Shown in pieces: positions 1-7,045 of a stretch of DNA of 64,000 nt. This stretch comes from Biomaibacter acetigenes (GTDB lineage Bacteria > Bacillota > Thermosediminibacteria > Thermosediminibacterales > Tepidanaerobacteraceae), in assembly GCF_003691585.1 (NCBI RefSeq), contig NZ_CP033169.1:682001-746000 (forward strand), in the 5' to 3' direction. The translations under genes were made by a program, and so were the position numbers. Below the pieces are notes generated by a model. The model saw only the letters and a list, made by a program, of their open reading frames with translations. It was not told where the DNA came from and made no database searches. The stretch's first letter is position 1. Every line of letters begins with the position of its first letter.

Positions 1-297
1 TTTGGAAAACTTATTACAGAACAGACCGCTATGGAAATATTCGCTGATGTAAGATGCACGGTTATAGGGAAGGGCGGAATCTGCGGAGCCGAAGGAGCCA
101 CAACAATGGTAGTGGAGGGCGAAAAAAGGGAAATAAAAAAGATTTATGACCTTGTGAAAAACATAAAGGGTGTGTCAACCAGCGGCTCGGAGAAAAGCCT
201 AAAGGAATGTATTAAAGCCGGATACGGATGCAGTGATGACCTGGCGTGCATATATAAAAATCCCATAACTCCCGGTTTTTGGGATGATGAAAAATGA
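1..297 (+). CDS. 3' part of an unrecognised protein (truncated by window edge)
   Basis: The reading frame is open from the first base, so the 5' end lies outside the window. A methionine at 31 gives 88 residues but has no ribosome binding site in front of it, so it is probably internal. The visible part is soluble and contains four cysteines, a Gly-rich stretch (IGKGGICGAEGA, about residues 13-24 from that Met) and a C-terminal CIKAGYGCSDD segment. I do not recognise the family. It is followed by a hairpin terminator and converges on the pucR gene. Confidence 0.5.
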   Translation, partial: FGKLITEQTAMEIFADVRCTVIGKGGICGAEGATTMVVEGEKREIKKIYDLVKNIKGVSTSGSEKSLKECIKAGYGCSDDLACIYKNPITPGFWDDEK

Positions 298-378
298 TTG
301 TTGAGATTGTATAATCTAGCAGTAGTTTACGAATTACTGAAAAAAATTACATTAAAGAATTAATGTATGTTAGTGTTT

Positions 379-410
379 ATCCGAAACATCGAAGTTTCGG
401 ATTCTTTTAT
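379..410 (+). terminator. intrinsic terminator between convergent genes
   Basis: A 9-bp stem (ATCCGAAAC / GTTTCGGAT) with loop ATCGAA is followed by TCTTTTATATT on the plus strand. It lies downstream of the truncated first gene and before the end of the convergent pucR gene. Confidence 0.6.
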
Positions 411-455
411 ATTGCGGTCCGGCCGATTGCAGAAGATACAAAAAATAGCAATGTA

Positions 456-1592
456 TTATCTACAAAGTTTGTGGATCTTGACCGCTATGGAGATCTGTTC
501 ATAAAAACCGCCGACCATATGTTCCATATGAAGTATTTCCTTGATTTTTTCGATGCGATATCTTATGGTATTGACATGAAGAAAAAGGGCTTTTGCCGTT
601 CGGGCGATGTCGCCGTCATTTTCCACGTAAGAAATCATAGTCTCCAGAAGCCTGGTGCGGTATTTCCGGTCATATTCCTTTACGGGGTTTATGATTTCGC
701 TCATATAATTTTTAAGTTCCGGTTCATTCTTCAAAAGCATCAAAAGTCTGTAAATCCCCAGGTCTCTGTAAAAAACGATATTTTTATCTTCCATGGCTCG
801 GGCCGCATCGCATGCCAGCAAGGCTTCTTTAATGCACATGTTTATTTCAGAAAGAGCTTCATGCAAAGTGCTGATCCCAAGCCTGTATTTTCCGCCGATG
901 CCTTCAACCGCTTTTATGATCGCATCTATGCGCAGATCGATACCTTTCTTTGATTCGTTTCCGAAGCTCATCAGGACAAGGACACCGCTTTTATATTTGA
1001 GCAATGACCAGTGATCTGGAAGATCAGTGCGGTTTTTTAATTTCCTTAATATATCTTCAGCAGAAAATACCACATTTTCATAAAAGGCGGCCACAATTTT
1101 TTCCTTGAACCTGGCATTTATTTTTTTTGCGGTTTCATATATTTCTCTTGCAGTTTTCCCCGGCAAAAGCATTGTATCCACATGCATTTCATTTATAATG
1201 TCGTCTTTGCTCTGAATGATAGCATCCATCACATTCGTGATTATTTCGGCATAAGGCACAACATTGGGAAGAATCATTACCGGAAAGCATGCTTTGTCGG
1301 CAAGTCGTTTAACGGACTCAGAAAGGTCGGAAAGGTACATGTCTATAACGCACAGCCCGCTGCATCCGCAGTCTACCAGAGCTTGTATCATGGAAAGCTG
1401 AGCGTCGACATCTTCTTTCAGGGCGAAAAAAGCGGTAATAAAAAAATCTCCCTCAGTGAATAATTCGGGGGACTCGGGACATTCTATGACGCTCACTCTT
1501 TTTATGAACCTGTCAAGCCCCTTTTCGCCGGCTATTAATTTAGCCCTGTCAAGCCCTTTCAATTTTAAAGCTTCTTTAACGGTTATTCCCAT
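456..1592 (-). CDS. PucR family transcriptional regulator
   Basis: The protein has the PucR layout: an N-terminal purine-catabolism-type sensor domain (about residues 1-125, beginning MGITVKEALKLKGL), a central GGDEF-like spacer, and a C-terminal helix-turn-helix of the CdaR/PucR type (ARTAKALFLHVNTIRYRIEK, near residues 335-355). Members regulate catabolic genes such as purine or amino acid use, usually next to their targets. I chose the ATG at 1592 because a GAGGTG site sits just upstream on the minus strand; the longer TTG version starting at 1613 has none. Its target is not evident: the neighbouring gene is cut off and an insertion sequence now lies upstream. The insertion may have separated it from a divergent partner. 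Confidence 0.85.
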   Translation of the reverse strand: MGITVKEALKLKGLDRAKLIAGEKGLDRFIKRVSVIECPESPELFTEGDFFITAFFALKEDVDAQLSMIQALVDCGCSGLCVIDMYLSDLSESVKRLADKACFPVMILPNVVPYAEIITNVMDAIIQSKDDIINEMHVDTMLLPGKTAREIYETAKKINARFKEKIVAAFYENVVFSAEDILRKLKNRTDLPDHWSLLKYKSGVLVLMSFGNESKKGIDLRIDAIIKAVEGIGGKYRLGISTLHEALSEINMCIKEALLACDAARAMEDKNIVFYRDLGIYRLLMLLKNEPELKNYMSEIINPVKEYDRKYRTRLLETMISYVENDGDIARTAKALFLHVNTIRYRIEKIKEILHMEHMVGGFYEQISIAVKIHKLCR

Positions 1593-1650
1593 GATGTTCA
1601 CCTCGCCGGACAATTTAAATTTAATAATAATTCTAGAAAAACAATAAAAA

Positions 1651-1670
1651 TCCTGCAGGTTGTTGCAGGA
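1651..1670. promoter_or_regulatory. palindrome upstream of pucR
   Basis: TCCTGCA and TGCAGGA form a 7-bp inverted repeat separated by 6 bases, about 60 bp upstream of the pucR start. It could be an operator for the regulator itself or a leader hairpin. There is no second copy nearby to support an operator. Confidence 0.25.
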
Positions 1671-1695
1671 AAATCTGACAATTGTGTGGATAGGA

Positions 1696-1717
1696 AAACC
1701 CGCTTATTAGCGGGTTT
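1696..1717. repeat. left 22-bp target duplication of IS copy 1 (a terminator hairpin)
   Basis: This perfect 22-bp copy of the sequence at 3329-3350 abuts the left IS end. It is itself a complete hairpin with 9-bp stem AAACCCGCT / AGCGGGTTT and loop TATT, so the whole stem-loop was duplicated on insertion. Confidence 0.85.
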
Positions 1718-1718
1718 C

Positions 1719-1754
1719 AGACTGTCGACAAAGTAGCTGTCGACAGTCTTTTTT
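1719..1754 (+). terminator. IS left-end hairpin reading inward (copy 1)
   Basis: An 11-bp perfect stem (AGACTGTCGAC / GTCGACAGTCT) with a 9-nt loop is followed by TTTTTT. It overlaps the terminal inverted repeat and would stop outside transcription from entering the transposase gene. The same hairpin occurs in copy 2 at 8620-8655. Confidence 0.6.
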
Positions 1755-1826
1755 GTAAAAAGGGTATAAAAATGATCATTTTTATAGTAAAATTAAAGAA
1801 ATAAAAACATACGGTGGGGCGATGAA

Positions 1827-3305
1827 ATGTTAACGAAGAAAAGACGAGAAATAATAGAGCAGATAGAATTAGTAAGCATTGATAGCTTAGTACCTAAAGA
1901 CCATCTCCTCAGGACAATAGAAGAAAGCATCAACTTTAACTTCATATATAACGAAGTAAAAGACCTATACAGCGAAAATACAGGCAGACCCAGCATTGAT
2001 CCAGTGGTATTAATAAAACTGCTCATGCTCCAAGCACTGTATGGAATCCGCTCTATGCGCCAAACCATCAAAGAAGCAGAAGTCAATATGGCTTACCGCT
2101 GGTTTCTAGGATATGGGCTCCAAGAAAAAATACCTCACTTCTCGACTTTTGGAAAAAACTATGAACGGCGGTTTAAAGAAAGCGATCTATTTGAAAAGAT
2201 ATTCGAACGAATATTAAAAGAAGCCATAGAGTGCGGGTTTATCAAAGAAGACGCGGCATTTATCGATGCCACCCACATAAAAGCCAGTGCCAATAAGAAT
2301 AAATACATAGAGAAAGTTGCAAAAAAGCAGGTACAAAAATACAAGAAAGAACTTTTAAAAGAAATCAACGCCGAAAGAGAAGCCAACGGCAAAGAACCGT
2401 TTGAAGAAGATGACGATGAAGCTAGCGGCGATGCCGAAGGAGGAAACAGCTCCACCAACGGAAAACGAGTAAAGATAAGCACCACCGATCCTGAAAGCGG
2501 CATATTCCAAAAAGGAGAAAAAGAGCGCTGCTTTGCCTACACGGCTTCTGTAGCCTGCGACCGCAACAACTTCATCCTTGGCTTCAAAATAGCACCTGGA
2601 AATGTACACGACAGCCAGGTATTCTCCGATCTTTTTCAAGAAGTAAACGATAAATTTCCCGAAATAAAAGCAGTAGTGGTTGATGCAGGCTACAAGACCC
2701 CCGGCATATGCAGAGAAATCATTGAAGCGGAAATACTTCCTGTCATGCCATATAAAAGGCCAATGACCAAAGATGGCTACTTTAAAAAGAGAGAATACGT
2801 ATATGACGAATATTATGACTGCTACATATGCCCTAACAACCAAGTATTAAAATACAGCACCACCAACCGGTCAGGATACCGGGAATACAAGAGCGATCCA
2901 CAAATATGCCGGGAATGCCCCATGCGTTTGAGATGCACACAGAGCAAAAACTACACGAAAGTGGTAACCCGGCACATATGGGAGCACTATGTGGAAATAG
3001 CAGAAGATATAAGGCACACCGAATTAGGCAAAGAATTATACAAGATGCGCTGCCAGACCATCGAGCGGGTATTTGCCGATGCCAAAGAAAAGCATGGTAT
3101 GCGTTATACGAATCTAAGAGGCTTGAGCAAAGTAGGACATTATCTCACGCTTCTTTTCGCATGCATGAATTTAAAAAAGCTGGCCATGTGGAAGAGAAAA
3201 CGTGGGATGTTTCCACCGGCAGCCCCTGCTTTGCATTCATTTTTCTTTATGATTTTAAAATTTTTTGCTTCAAATAAAAAACCGCTTTTAGGTTGTGCGT
3301 TCTAA
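1827..3305 (+). CDS. IS1182-family DDE transposase (copy 1)
   Basis: This 492-residue transposase has the IS1182 layout: an N-terminal DUF772-type region (about 1-130), then a catalytic domain with candidate acidic residues D147 in FIDATH, D286 in VVVDAGYK and E413 in QTIERVFADAK. A cysteine cluster between them (C332, C335, C361, C364, C370) resembles a zinc ribbon. The ATG at 1827 follows GGTGGGG; an overlapping out-of-frame ATG at 1822 encodes only three codons. Against copy 2 I see two residue changes, A144 here versus V and N338 here versus K. The last nine codons overlap the right-end hairpin of the element. Confidence 0.92.
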   Translation: MLTKKRREIIEQIELVSIDSLVPKDHLLRTIEESINFNFIYNEVKDLYSENTGRPSIDPVVLIKLLMLQALYGIRSMRQTIKEAEVNMAYRWFLGYGLQEKIPHFSTFGKNYERRFKESDLFEKIFERILKEAIECGFIKEDAAFIDATHIKASANKNKYIEKVAKKQVQKYKKELLKEINAEREANGKEPFEEDDDEASGDAEGGNSSTNGKRVKISTTDPESGIFQKGEKERCFAYTASVACDRNNFILGFKIAPGNVHDSQVFSDLFQEVNDKFPEIKAVVVDAGYKTPGICREIIEAEILPVMPYKRPMTKDGYFKKREYVYDEYYDCYICPNNQVLKYSTTNRSGYREYKSDPQICRECPMRLRCTQSKNYTKVVTRHIWEHYVEIAEDIRHTELGKELYKMRCQTIERVFADAKEKHGMRYTNLRGLSKVGHYLTLLFACMNLKKLAMWKRKRGMFPPAAPALHSFFFMILKFFASNKKPLLGCAF

Positions 3306-3317
3306 AAGCGGTTTTTG
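3277..3317 (+). terminator. IS right-end hairpin overlapping transposase stop (copy 1)
   Basis: A perfect 15-bp stem (AAAAACCGCTTTTAG / CTAAAAGCGGTTTTT) with a 10-nt loop spans the end of the transposase frame and its stop. The right arm ends in TTTTT, so it probably terminates transposase transcription and can block transcription from outside. The equivalent in copy 2 is at 7057-7097. Confidence 0.7.
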
Positions 3318-3328
3318 TCTACAAGCTG

Positions 3329-3350
3329 AAACCCGCTTATTAGCGGGTTT
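3329..3350. repeat. right 22-bp target duplication of IS copy 1, hairpin with T-tract
   Basis: Identical to 1696-1717 over 22 bp, and followed on the plus strand by TTAATATTTA, giving TTTTT after the stem. Before insertion this single hairpin lay downstream of the minus-strand DUF1540 gene (stop at 3412), and was probably its terminator, perhaps bidirectional. Confidence 0.8.
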
Positions 3351-3411
3351 TTAATATTTAGAGCAGGCTTTATTAATGCTGCTGACCTTACCCTGGATTT
3401 AGGGAATTGTG

Positions 3412-3867
3412 TTATTTAAACTTTTCTCCCTTTTCCCTGGCCTGTTGTGTTTTTTCGTTTTTTGAAGGCTTGCCGTTATATTCAAAGGTGGCGCAATCGG
3501 TGGCCTGACATTCCTTCGCATTTTTCCCTGAAACTTCGATGGCTTCAGCATTGCAGAGATCGCCTTCGTGCCAGTACTTGCAGGTATCTACAACACACGT
3601 TACAGTGGGATTCAGCTGGCGGCCTGTACCTACAAGTTCTTCGGCAAATCCCACCCAGTTTACATTGTCGGCGGAACCAATCATATTCGCAAGGCCTCGT
3701 CTTTCAGCAAAGGTCTTGCACTCGGTTTGTTCGCGGGTCTTTGACATTTTGCCCACTTCTTCATTTAAAATGTCGATATTAGCGGCGGAACATTTATTTC
3801 CCGGGATCCAGTGGGTGCAGGTGTTGACAATACATTTCACTTCAGGATTCGGATTATTATCGGCCAT
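3412..3867 (-). CDS. DUF1540 protein with two cysteine-rich repeats
   Basis: The 151-residue protein carries two DUF1540-type units: one near residues 8-55 (VKCIVNTCTHWIPGNKCSA through ECKTF) and one near 88-130 (VTCVVDTCKYWHEGDLCNA through DCATF). Each has four cysteines in the C-x4-C...C...C order typical of the family, which suggests metal or disulfide sites. The family is small, mostly found in Clostridia and Bacilli, and of unknown function. There is no signal peptide. A clear AGGAGGT site precedes the ATG at 3867. It is monocistronic; its likely terminator has been duplicated by the IS insertion. Confidence 0.85.
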   Translation of the reverse strand: MADNNPNPEVKCIVNTCTHWIPGNKCSAANIDILNEEVGKMSKTREQTECKTFAERRGLANMIGSADNVNWVGFAEELVGTGRQLNPTVTCVVDTCKYWHEGDLCNAEAIEVSGKNAKECQATDCATFEYNGKPSKNEKTQQAREKGEKFK

Positions 3868-4040
3868 GACCTTACCTCCTGATTCTTTTTAAAAATAATC
3901 TAATTTTCCGTATTTAGTATTCTCCCGATAGATGGGATTAATTCGGAAAAATGATTGTTGATAGTTAATCTGCGGTGTTAGAGGAATTTTCCATTATATG
4001 TCGAAATAATCATTGTAAATACTATTTGTGGGGTGGTATA

Positions 4041-4727
4041 ATGCTATCCAAACAAGAACTTGCCGGATATATTGATCATACTCAGTTAAAGCCCGTGGCT
4101 ACATATGAAGACATCGAAAAGCTATGCAGTGAAGCTAAAGAATATGGATTTTATTCGGTTTGTGTGAATTCCTGTTACGTAAAATATGCGGTGGAAAAGC
4201 TGGCCGGCAGCAATGTAAAAGTTGCCGCCACCGTTGGGTTTCCACTGGGGACGGCTTCCACCGGGGCTAAAGCCTTTGAGGCTGCGGAGGCTATTAGGGC
4301 GGGGGCCAGTGAAATCGACATGGTCATGAATGTGGGACTTTTAAAGAGTGGGGACTATTTTGCTGTACGGGAAGATATGGAGGCAGTGGTGAAAGCCGCA
4401 AAACAGATTAATCCCGACGCGAAAGTCAAGGTTATCCTGGAGATGTGCTACCTTAATCCCAGCGAAAAAGTTACTGCATGCCAGCTTGCCAGAGATGCCG
4501 GGGCGGACTTTGTAAAAACCTCTACAGGTTTTGGACCGGGAGGAGCCACTGTAGAAGATGTGGAACTCATGAAAAAGCTCGTGGGGGATTCCATGGGCGT
4601 GAAGGCTGCAGGAGGAATAAGGGACCTTAAAACTACCATGGCCATGATTGAAGCCGGGGCTACCCGGATCGGGGCCAGCGCCGGGGTTGCCATTATTTTG
4701 GAACTTGATAGAAGTAAGAATGGATAA
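4041..4727 (+). CDS. deoC: deoxyribose-phosphate aldolase, DeoC copy 1
   Basis: This class I aldolase cleaves 2-deoxyribose 5-phosphate to glyceraldehyde 3-phosphate and acetaldehyde. The 228-residue protein has the opening IDHTQLKP, catalytic Asp93 in SEIDMVMN, Lys130 in KVKVILE and Schiff-base Lys159 in DFVKTSTGF, followed by AAGGIRD. The start at 4041 is chosen because GTGGGGTGG lies just ahead; an upstream TTG-type start at 3975 would add 22 residues unlike the family. It is followed after 45 bp by the pyruvate-kinase-C-like gene. No nucleoside phosphorylase or kinase is adjacent, so the substrate source is unclear. Two further DeoC paralogues lie at 38.4 and 39.5 kb. Confidence 0.93.
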   Translation: MLSKQELAGYIDHTQLKPVATYEDIEKLCSEAKEYGFYSVCVNSCYVKYAVEKLAGSNVKVAATVGFPLGTASTGAKAFEAAEAIRAGASEIDMVMNVGLLKSGDYFAVREDMEAVVKAAKQINPDAKVKVILEMCYLNPSEKVTACQLARDAGADFVKTSTGFGPGGATVEDVELMKKLVGDSMGVKAAGGIRDLKTTMAMIEAGATRIGASAGVAIILELDRSKNG

Positions 4728-4772
4728 GGTTTTAGTAAAATGAGCCTAATTTTTCAACAGGGAGGAAAAAAC

Positions 4773-5327
4773 ATGTACTGGGGTAAACCTGGAAAACAAA
4801 ATACTGAAAAGACGCTGGAGTTGGTTAAAAAGACAGTAAAGGAAAGAGGCATCAAACATGTGGTGGTGGCCTCTTCGGAAGGCTATACCGCAAAGCTTTT
4901 CAAGGATGCAGACCTGGGCGCAAATCTTGTGGTCGTCACTCATGTTTGCGGTTACGAAGCGCCGGGGAAAATGCAGTTTCCGGAGGAATTGCGGCAGGAG
5001 CTTGTTTCATCGGGGGTGAAGGTGCTTACCACCACCCATGTGCTCTCCGGCATTGAGCGGGGTATGAGCCGCAAGTTTGGAGGAGTATACCCCACGGAAG
5101 TGATGGCAAACACTCTGCGGATGTTCGGCCAGGGCACCAAGGTATGTGTGGAGGTATCCATCATGGCCCTGGATGCGGGCCTCATACCTTACGGGGAAGA
5201 TATCATAGCGGTAGGCGGCAGCAATGAAGGCGCTGACACCGCTGTGATAATGCGGCCATCCCATGCGGCCAGCGCCTTCGACACCTGGATTTCGGAGATC
5301 CTTTGCAAGCCGGCAAATAAAGAATAA
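4773..5327 (+). CDS. pyruvate kinase C-terminal-domain-like protein (COG1751 type)
   Basis: The 184-residue protein resembles stand-alone proteins built from the allosteric C-terminal alpha/beta domain of pyruvate kinase: MYWGKPGKQNTEKTLELV, then HVVVASSEGYTA, VVTHVCGY, and GGSNEGADTAVIMRP. It lacks the catalytic barrel, so it is not a pyruvate kinase; the family's role is unknown. The ATG at 4773 follows GGGAGG. The longer reading from 4740 has no site and overlaps the deoC spacer. It probably shares a transcript with deoC. Confidence 0.8.
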   Translation: MYWGKPGKQNTEKTLELVKKTVKERGIKHVVVASSEGYTAKLFKDADLGANLVVVTHVCGYEAPGKMQFPEELRQELVSSGVKVLTTTHVLSGIERGMSRKFGGVYPTEVMANTLRMFGQGTKVCVEVSIMALDAGLIPYGEDIIAVGGSNEGADTAVIMRPSHAASAFDTWISEILCKPANKE

Positions 5328-5354
5328 AAACCCGGTCAATATTCTTTGGCCGGG
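5320..5354 (-). terminator. terminator of the ccdA-tlpA operon
   Basis: Read on the minus strand, a 9-bp stem (CCCGGCCAA / TTGACCGGG, one G-T pair) is followed by TTTTTATTC. On the plus strand the same hairpin lacks a T-tract, so it mainly serves the minus-strand tlpA gene that ends at 5398. Confidence 0.65.
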
Positions 5355-5397
5355 CTAACAGTTATTTAAAGCATATACTATGCTTTCACAATGCCGG

Positions 5398-6072
5398 TCA
5401 GGAAGAGACCGGGGCTTTATTGGAGGGTGAAGTTTTAACCAGTTCTCCCAGAATCTGTTTTGTGACAGGTCCCTCCACCCGGGCAGCGACAATGCCGTCT
5501 TTTCCTACCACTATGGTGGTGGGAACTCCCCGGATGAGGTAAGACCTCAATGTTTTTGCCTTTTCATCTTTTAAAACGGTGAATTTATACCCCTTGTTTT
5601 TAATATATGTGGAGAGTTTCTTCTGGTCCCGGTCGAGGTTAACCATCAACACTTCCACATCTGTTGGTTTTGACGAATTGAATGAATCAAACTCCGGCAT
5701 TTCGGCAAGACAGTAAGGGCAGTCCAGAGACCAGAAATTTATGACCACCGTTTTGCCGCAAAGGCCGGAAAGCTTGACCTTGTTCCCTGAAAGGTCTTCC
5801 AGCTCAAAGTCTGGCGCCTTATATCCCTCAAAGGGTTTAACCTCCGGGGTATTTTTTACAGCCGCCTTATCCGAAGAGCTGCCAGAGGAATATTTCACAT
5901 CATTGGATGATTTTGAAGAATCGGTGGTGGAAGGGGAACCAGAGCCGGGAGTATTATCCCGATTGGTGCCATTCCTGCTGAGAACTCCGCAGCCGGACAG
6001 AATCACTGATAGAATCAACACGAGAGCAATAAGAATGGCCGATGCAAAAACATTATTGCCGCTGATTTTCAT
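5398..6072 (-). CDS. TlpA/ResA-like thiol-disulfide oxidoreductase lipoprotein
   Basis: The 224-residue protein has a lipoprotein signal (LSGC, cysteine 28), a Ser/Thr-rich linker to about residue 80, then a thioredoxin-fold domain of the AhpC/TSA-Redoxin type. Its active site is CPYC (C118, C121) inside FWSLDCPYC, and the cis-proline motif is GVPTT. It should act outside the membrane, reducing protein disulfides, for instance in cytochrome c maturation or spore or envelope proteins. AAAGGAG precedes the ATG. It lies 90 bp downstream of ccdA on the same strand, and CcdA-type proteins are the usual electron source for such enzymes. Confidence 0.9.
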   Translation of the reverse strand: MKISGNNVFASAILIALVLILSVILSGCGVLSRNGTNRDNTPGSGSPSTTDSSKSSNDVKYSSGSSSDKAAVKNTPEVKPFEGYKAPDFELEDLSGNKVKLSGLCGKTVVINFWSLDCPYCLAEMPEFDSFNSSKPTDVEVLMVNLDRDQKKLSTYIKNKGYKFTVLKDEKAKTLRSYLIRGVPTTIVVGKDGIVAARVEGPVTKQILGELVKTSPSNKAPVSS

Positions 6073-6162
6073 ACAAATTCTCCTTTCAGCTTTAATACAT
6101 CATACAATGTAATCTTACAGTACCAATGTTTATTAAGTTTTCCTTCATTTTTAATTTTATTA

Positions 6163-6858
6163 CTACTTTAGTCGGTTTAAATACAACAAAGCCCCCATTA
6201 TTATTAATACCACTCCTGCCGCCTTCTGAAGATGCGGCAGGTATTTTTGAGAAACCTTTAAAAACCCCATAGCCCTGTCAGCAGCTAGCGCCAGGATCAT
6301 AAAAGGCATCGCCAGTCCCGTGGAAAACACCAGAAGCAGCCAGAATCCGGCCAGGTAATTTTGAGTGCTGCCGGCCATGAAGAGTACCGAAGAGAGCACA
6401 GGGCCGATGCACGGTGTCCATCCCAGGGAAAAAGCATTTCCCAGTAGAAAGGCTGAAAGCGGCGTGACTTTTTCAAAATGCATTTCAGCCCGCCGTTCTT
6501 TAAGTAAGAATGGCAGGTTAAAGGCTCCGAGCAAAAACAGTCCGAAAAACACCACAAACGCTCCCGCTATTTTTGTAAGCCACAACCGGTTAAAAAGCAG
6601 ATACCTGCTCAAAGCCGTCACCGAAATTCCCAGCAAGATGAATACAGCGGAAAATCCCAGGATAAAAAAGACGGTGTTGATAAACAGAACACTTCTTTTT
6701 TTTCCGGAACCAATGTAACTCCTGCCATTTTTTATATAATTTTCACCTGCGCTTCCCGCTAGCACACTGACATAGACCGGCAATAGGGGAAGCACGCAGG
6801 GTGAAAAAAAGGCCAGAATCCCCGCCGCAAAAGCCGCCCAGAAACCAATGTTGCCCAT
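6163..6858 (-). CDS. ccdA: CcdA/DsbD-type transmembrane electron transporter
   Basis: The 231-residue integral membrane protein has about six hydrophobic segments and the two family signature cysteines, FFSPCVLPLLP (C21) and GWTPCIGPVL (near residue 150). These shuttle reducing power from cytoplasmic thioredoxin to extracytoplasmic thiol proteins. AGGAGGT precedes the ATG. The downstream gene on the same strand encodes its likely partner, the TlpA-like lipoprotein. No cytochrome c genes are in the window, so the final target is unknown. Confidence 0.92.
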   Translation of the reverse strand: MGNIGFWAAFAAGILAFFSPCVLPLLPVYVSVLAGSAGENYIKNGRSYIGSGKKRSVLFINTVFFILGFSAVFILLGISVTALSRYLLFNRLWLTKIAGAFVVFFGLFLLGAFNLPFLLKERRAEMHFEKVTPLSAFLLGNAFSLGWTPCIGPVLSSVLFMAGSTQNYLAGFWLLLVFSTGLAMPFMILALAADRAMGFLKVSQKYLPHLQKAAGVVLIIMGALLYLNRLK

Positions 6859-7016
6859 TCTAATACACCTCCTGGTGTGTATTGACCCCGAAATTGGGGA
6901 TATACGGGTAAACTATTCTATATATGAGTATTATATCATATATTTAGGATATATAAATATATTACTTTATTCCCTGATTATATTTACATTTTTAGCCTGG
7001 TATGATATTTTGAAAT

Positions 7017-7045
7017 AAAAAAATCAGGCCCTCTATTGAGGGCCT
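7017..7045 (-). repeat. left target duplication of IS copy 2, with the original T-tract
   Basis: Positions 7026-7045 are a perfect 20-bp copy of 8657-8676, a hairpin with 8-bp stem AGGCCCTC / GAGGGCCT and loop TATT. On the minus strand this copy is followed by GA and seven T residues (7017-7023). Joined to the other side it would have been a canonical terminator for the PepSY gene ending at 8699. Confidence 0.85.

Larger units (their letters stand above)
1718..3328 (+). mobile_element. IS1182-family insertion sequence, copy 1
   Basis: The element is 1611 bp long, from CAGACTGTCGACAAAG at the left to the right end, whose reverse complement is CAGCTTGTAGACAAAA. The ends form an imperfect inverted repeat of about 15 bp (12 matches). 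It holds one transposase gene and is flanked by a perfect 22-bp direct repeat. A second copy of identical length lies at 7046-8656 in opposite orientation. The ends were fixed by comparing both copies: the sequence diverges exactly at CAG/CTG on both sides. The intact frame, intact ends and near-identity of the two copies suggest recent activity. Confidence 0.9.

Noticed and set aside
363-953. 196-codon plus-strand frame
   Set aside because: It lies antisense inside the pucR gene and has no ribosome binding site or recognisable protein features.
2355-2843. 162-codon minus-strand frame inside the transposase (and its twin at 7531-8019)
   Set aside because: It is the antisense shadow of the transposase gene in both copies.
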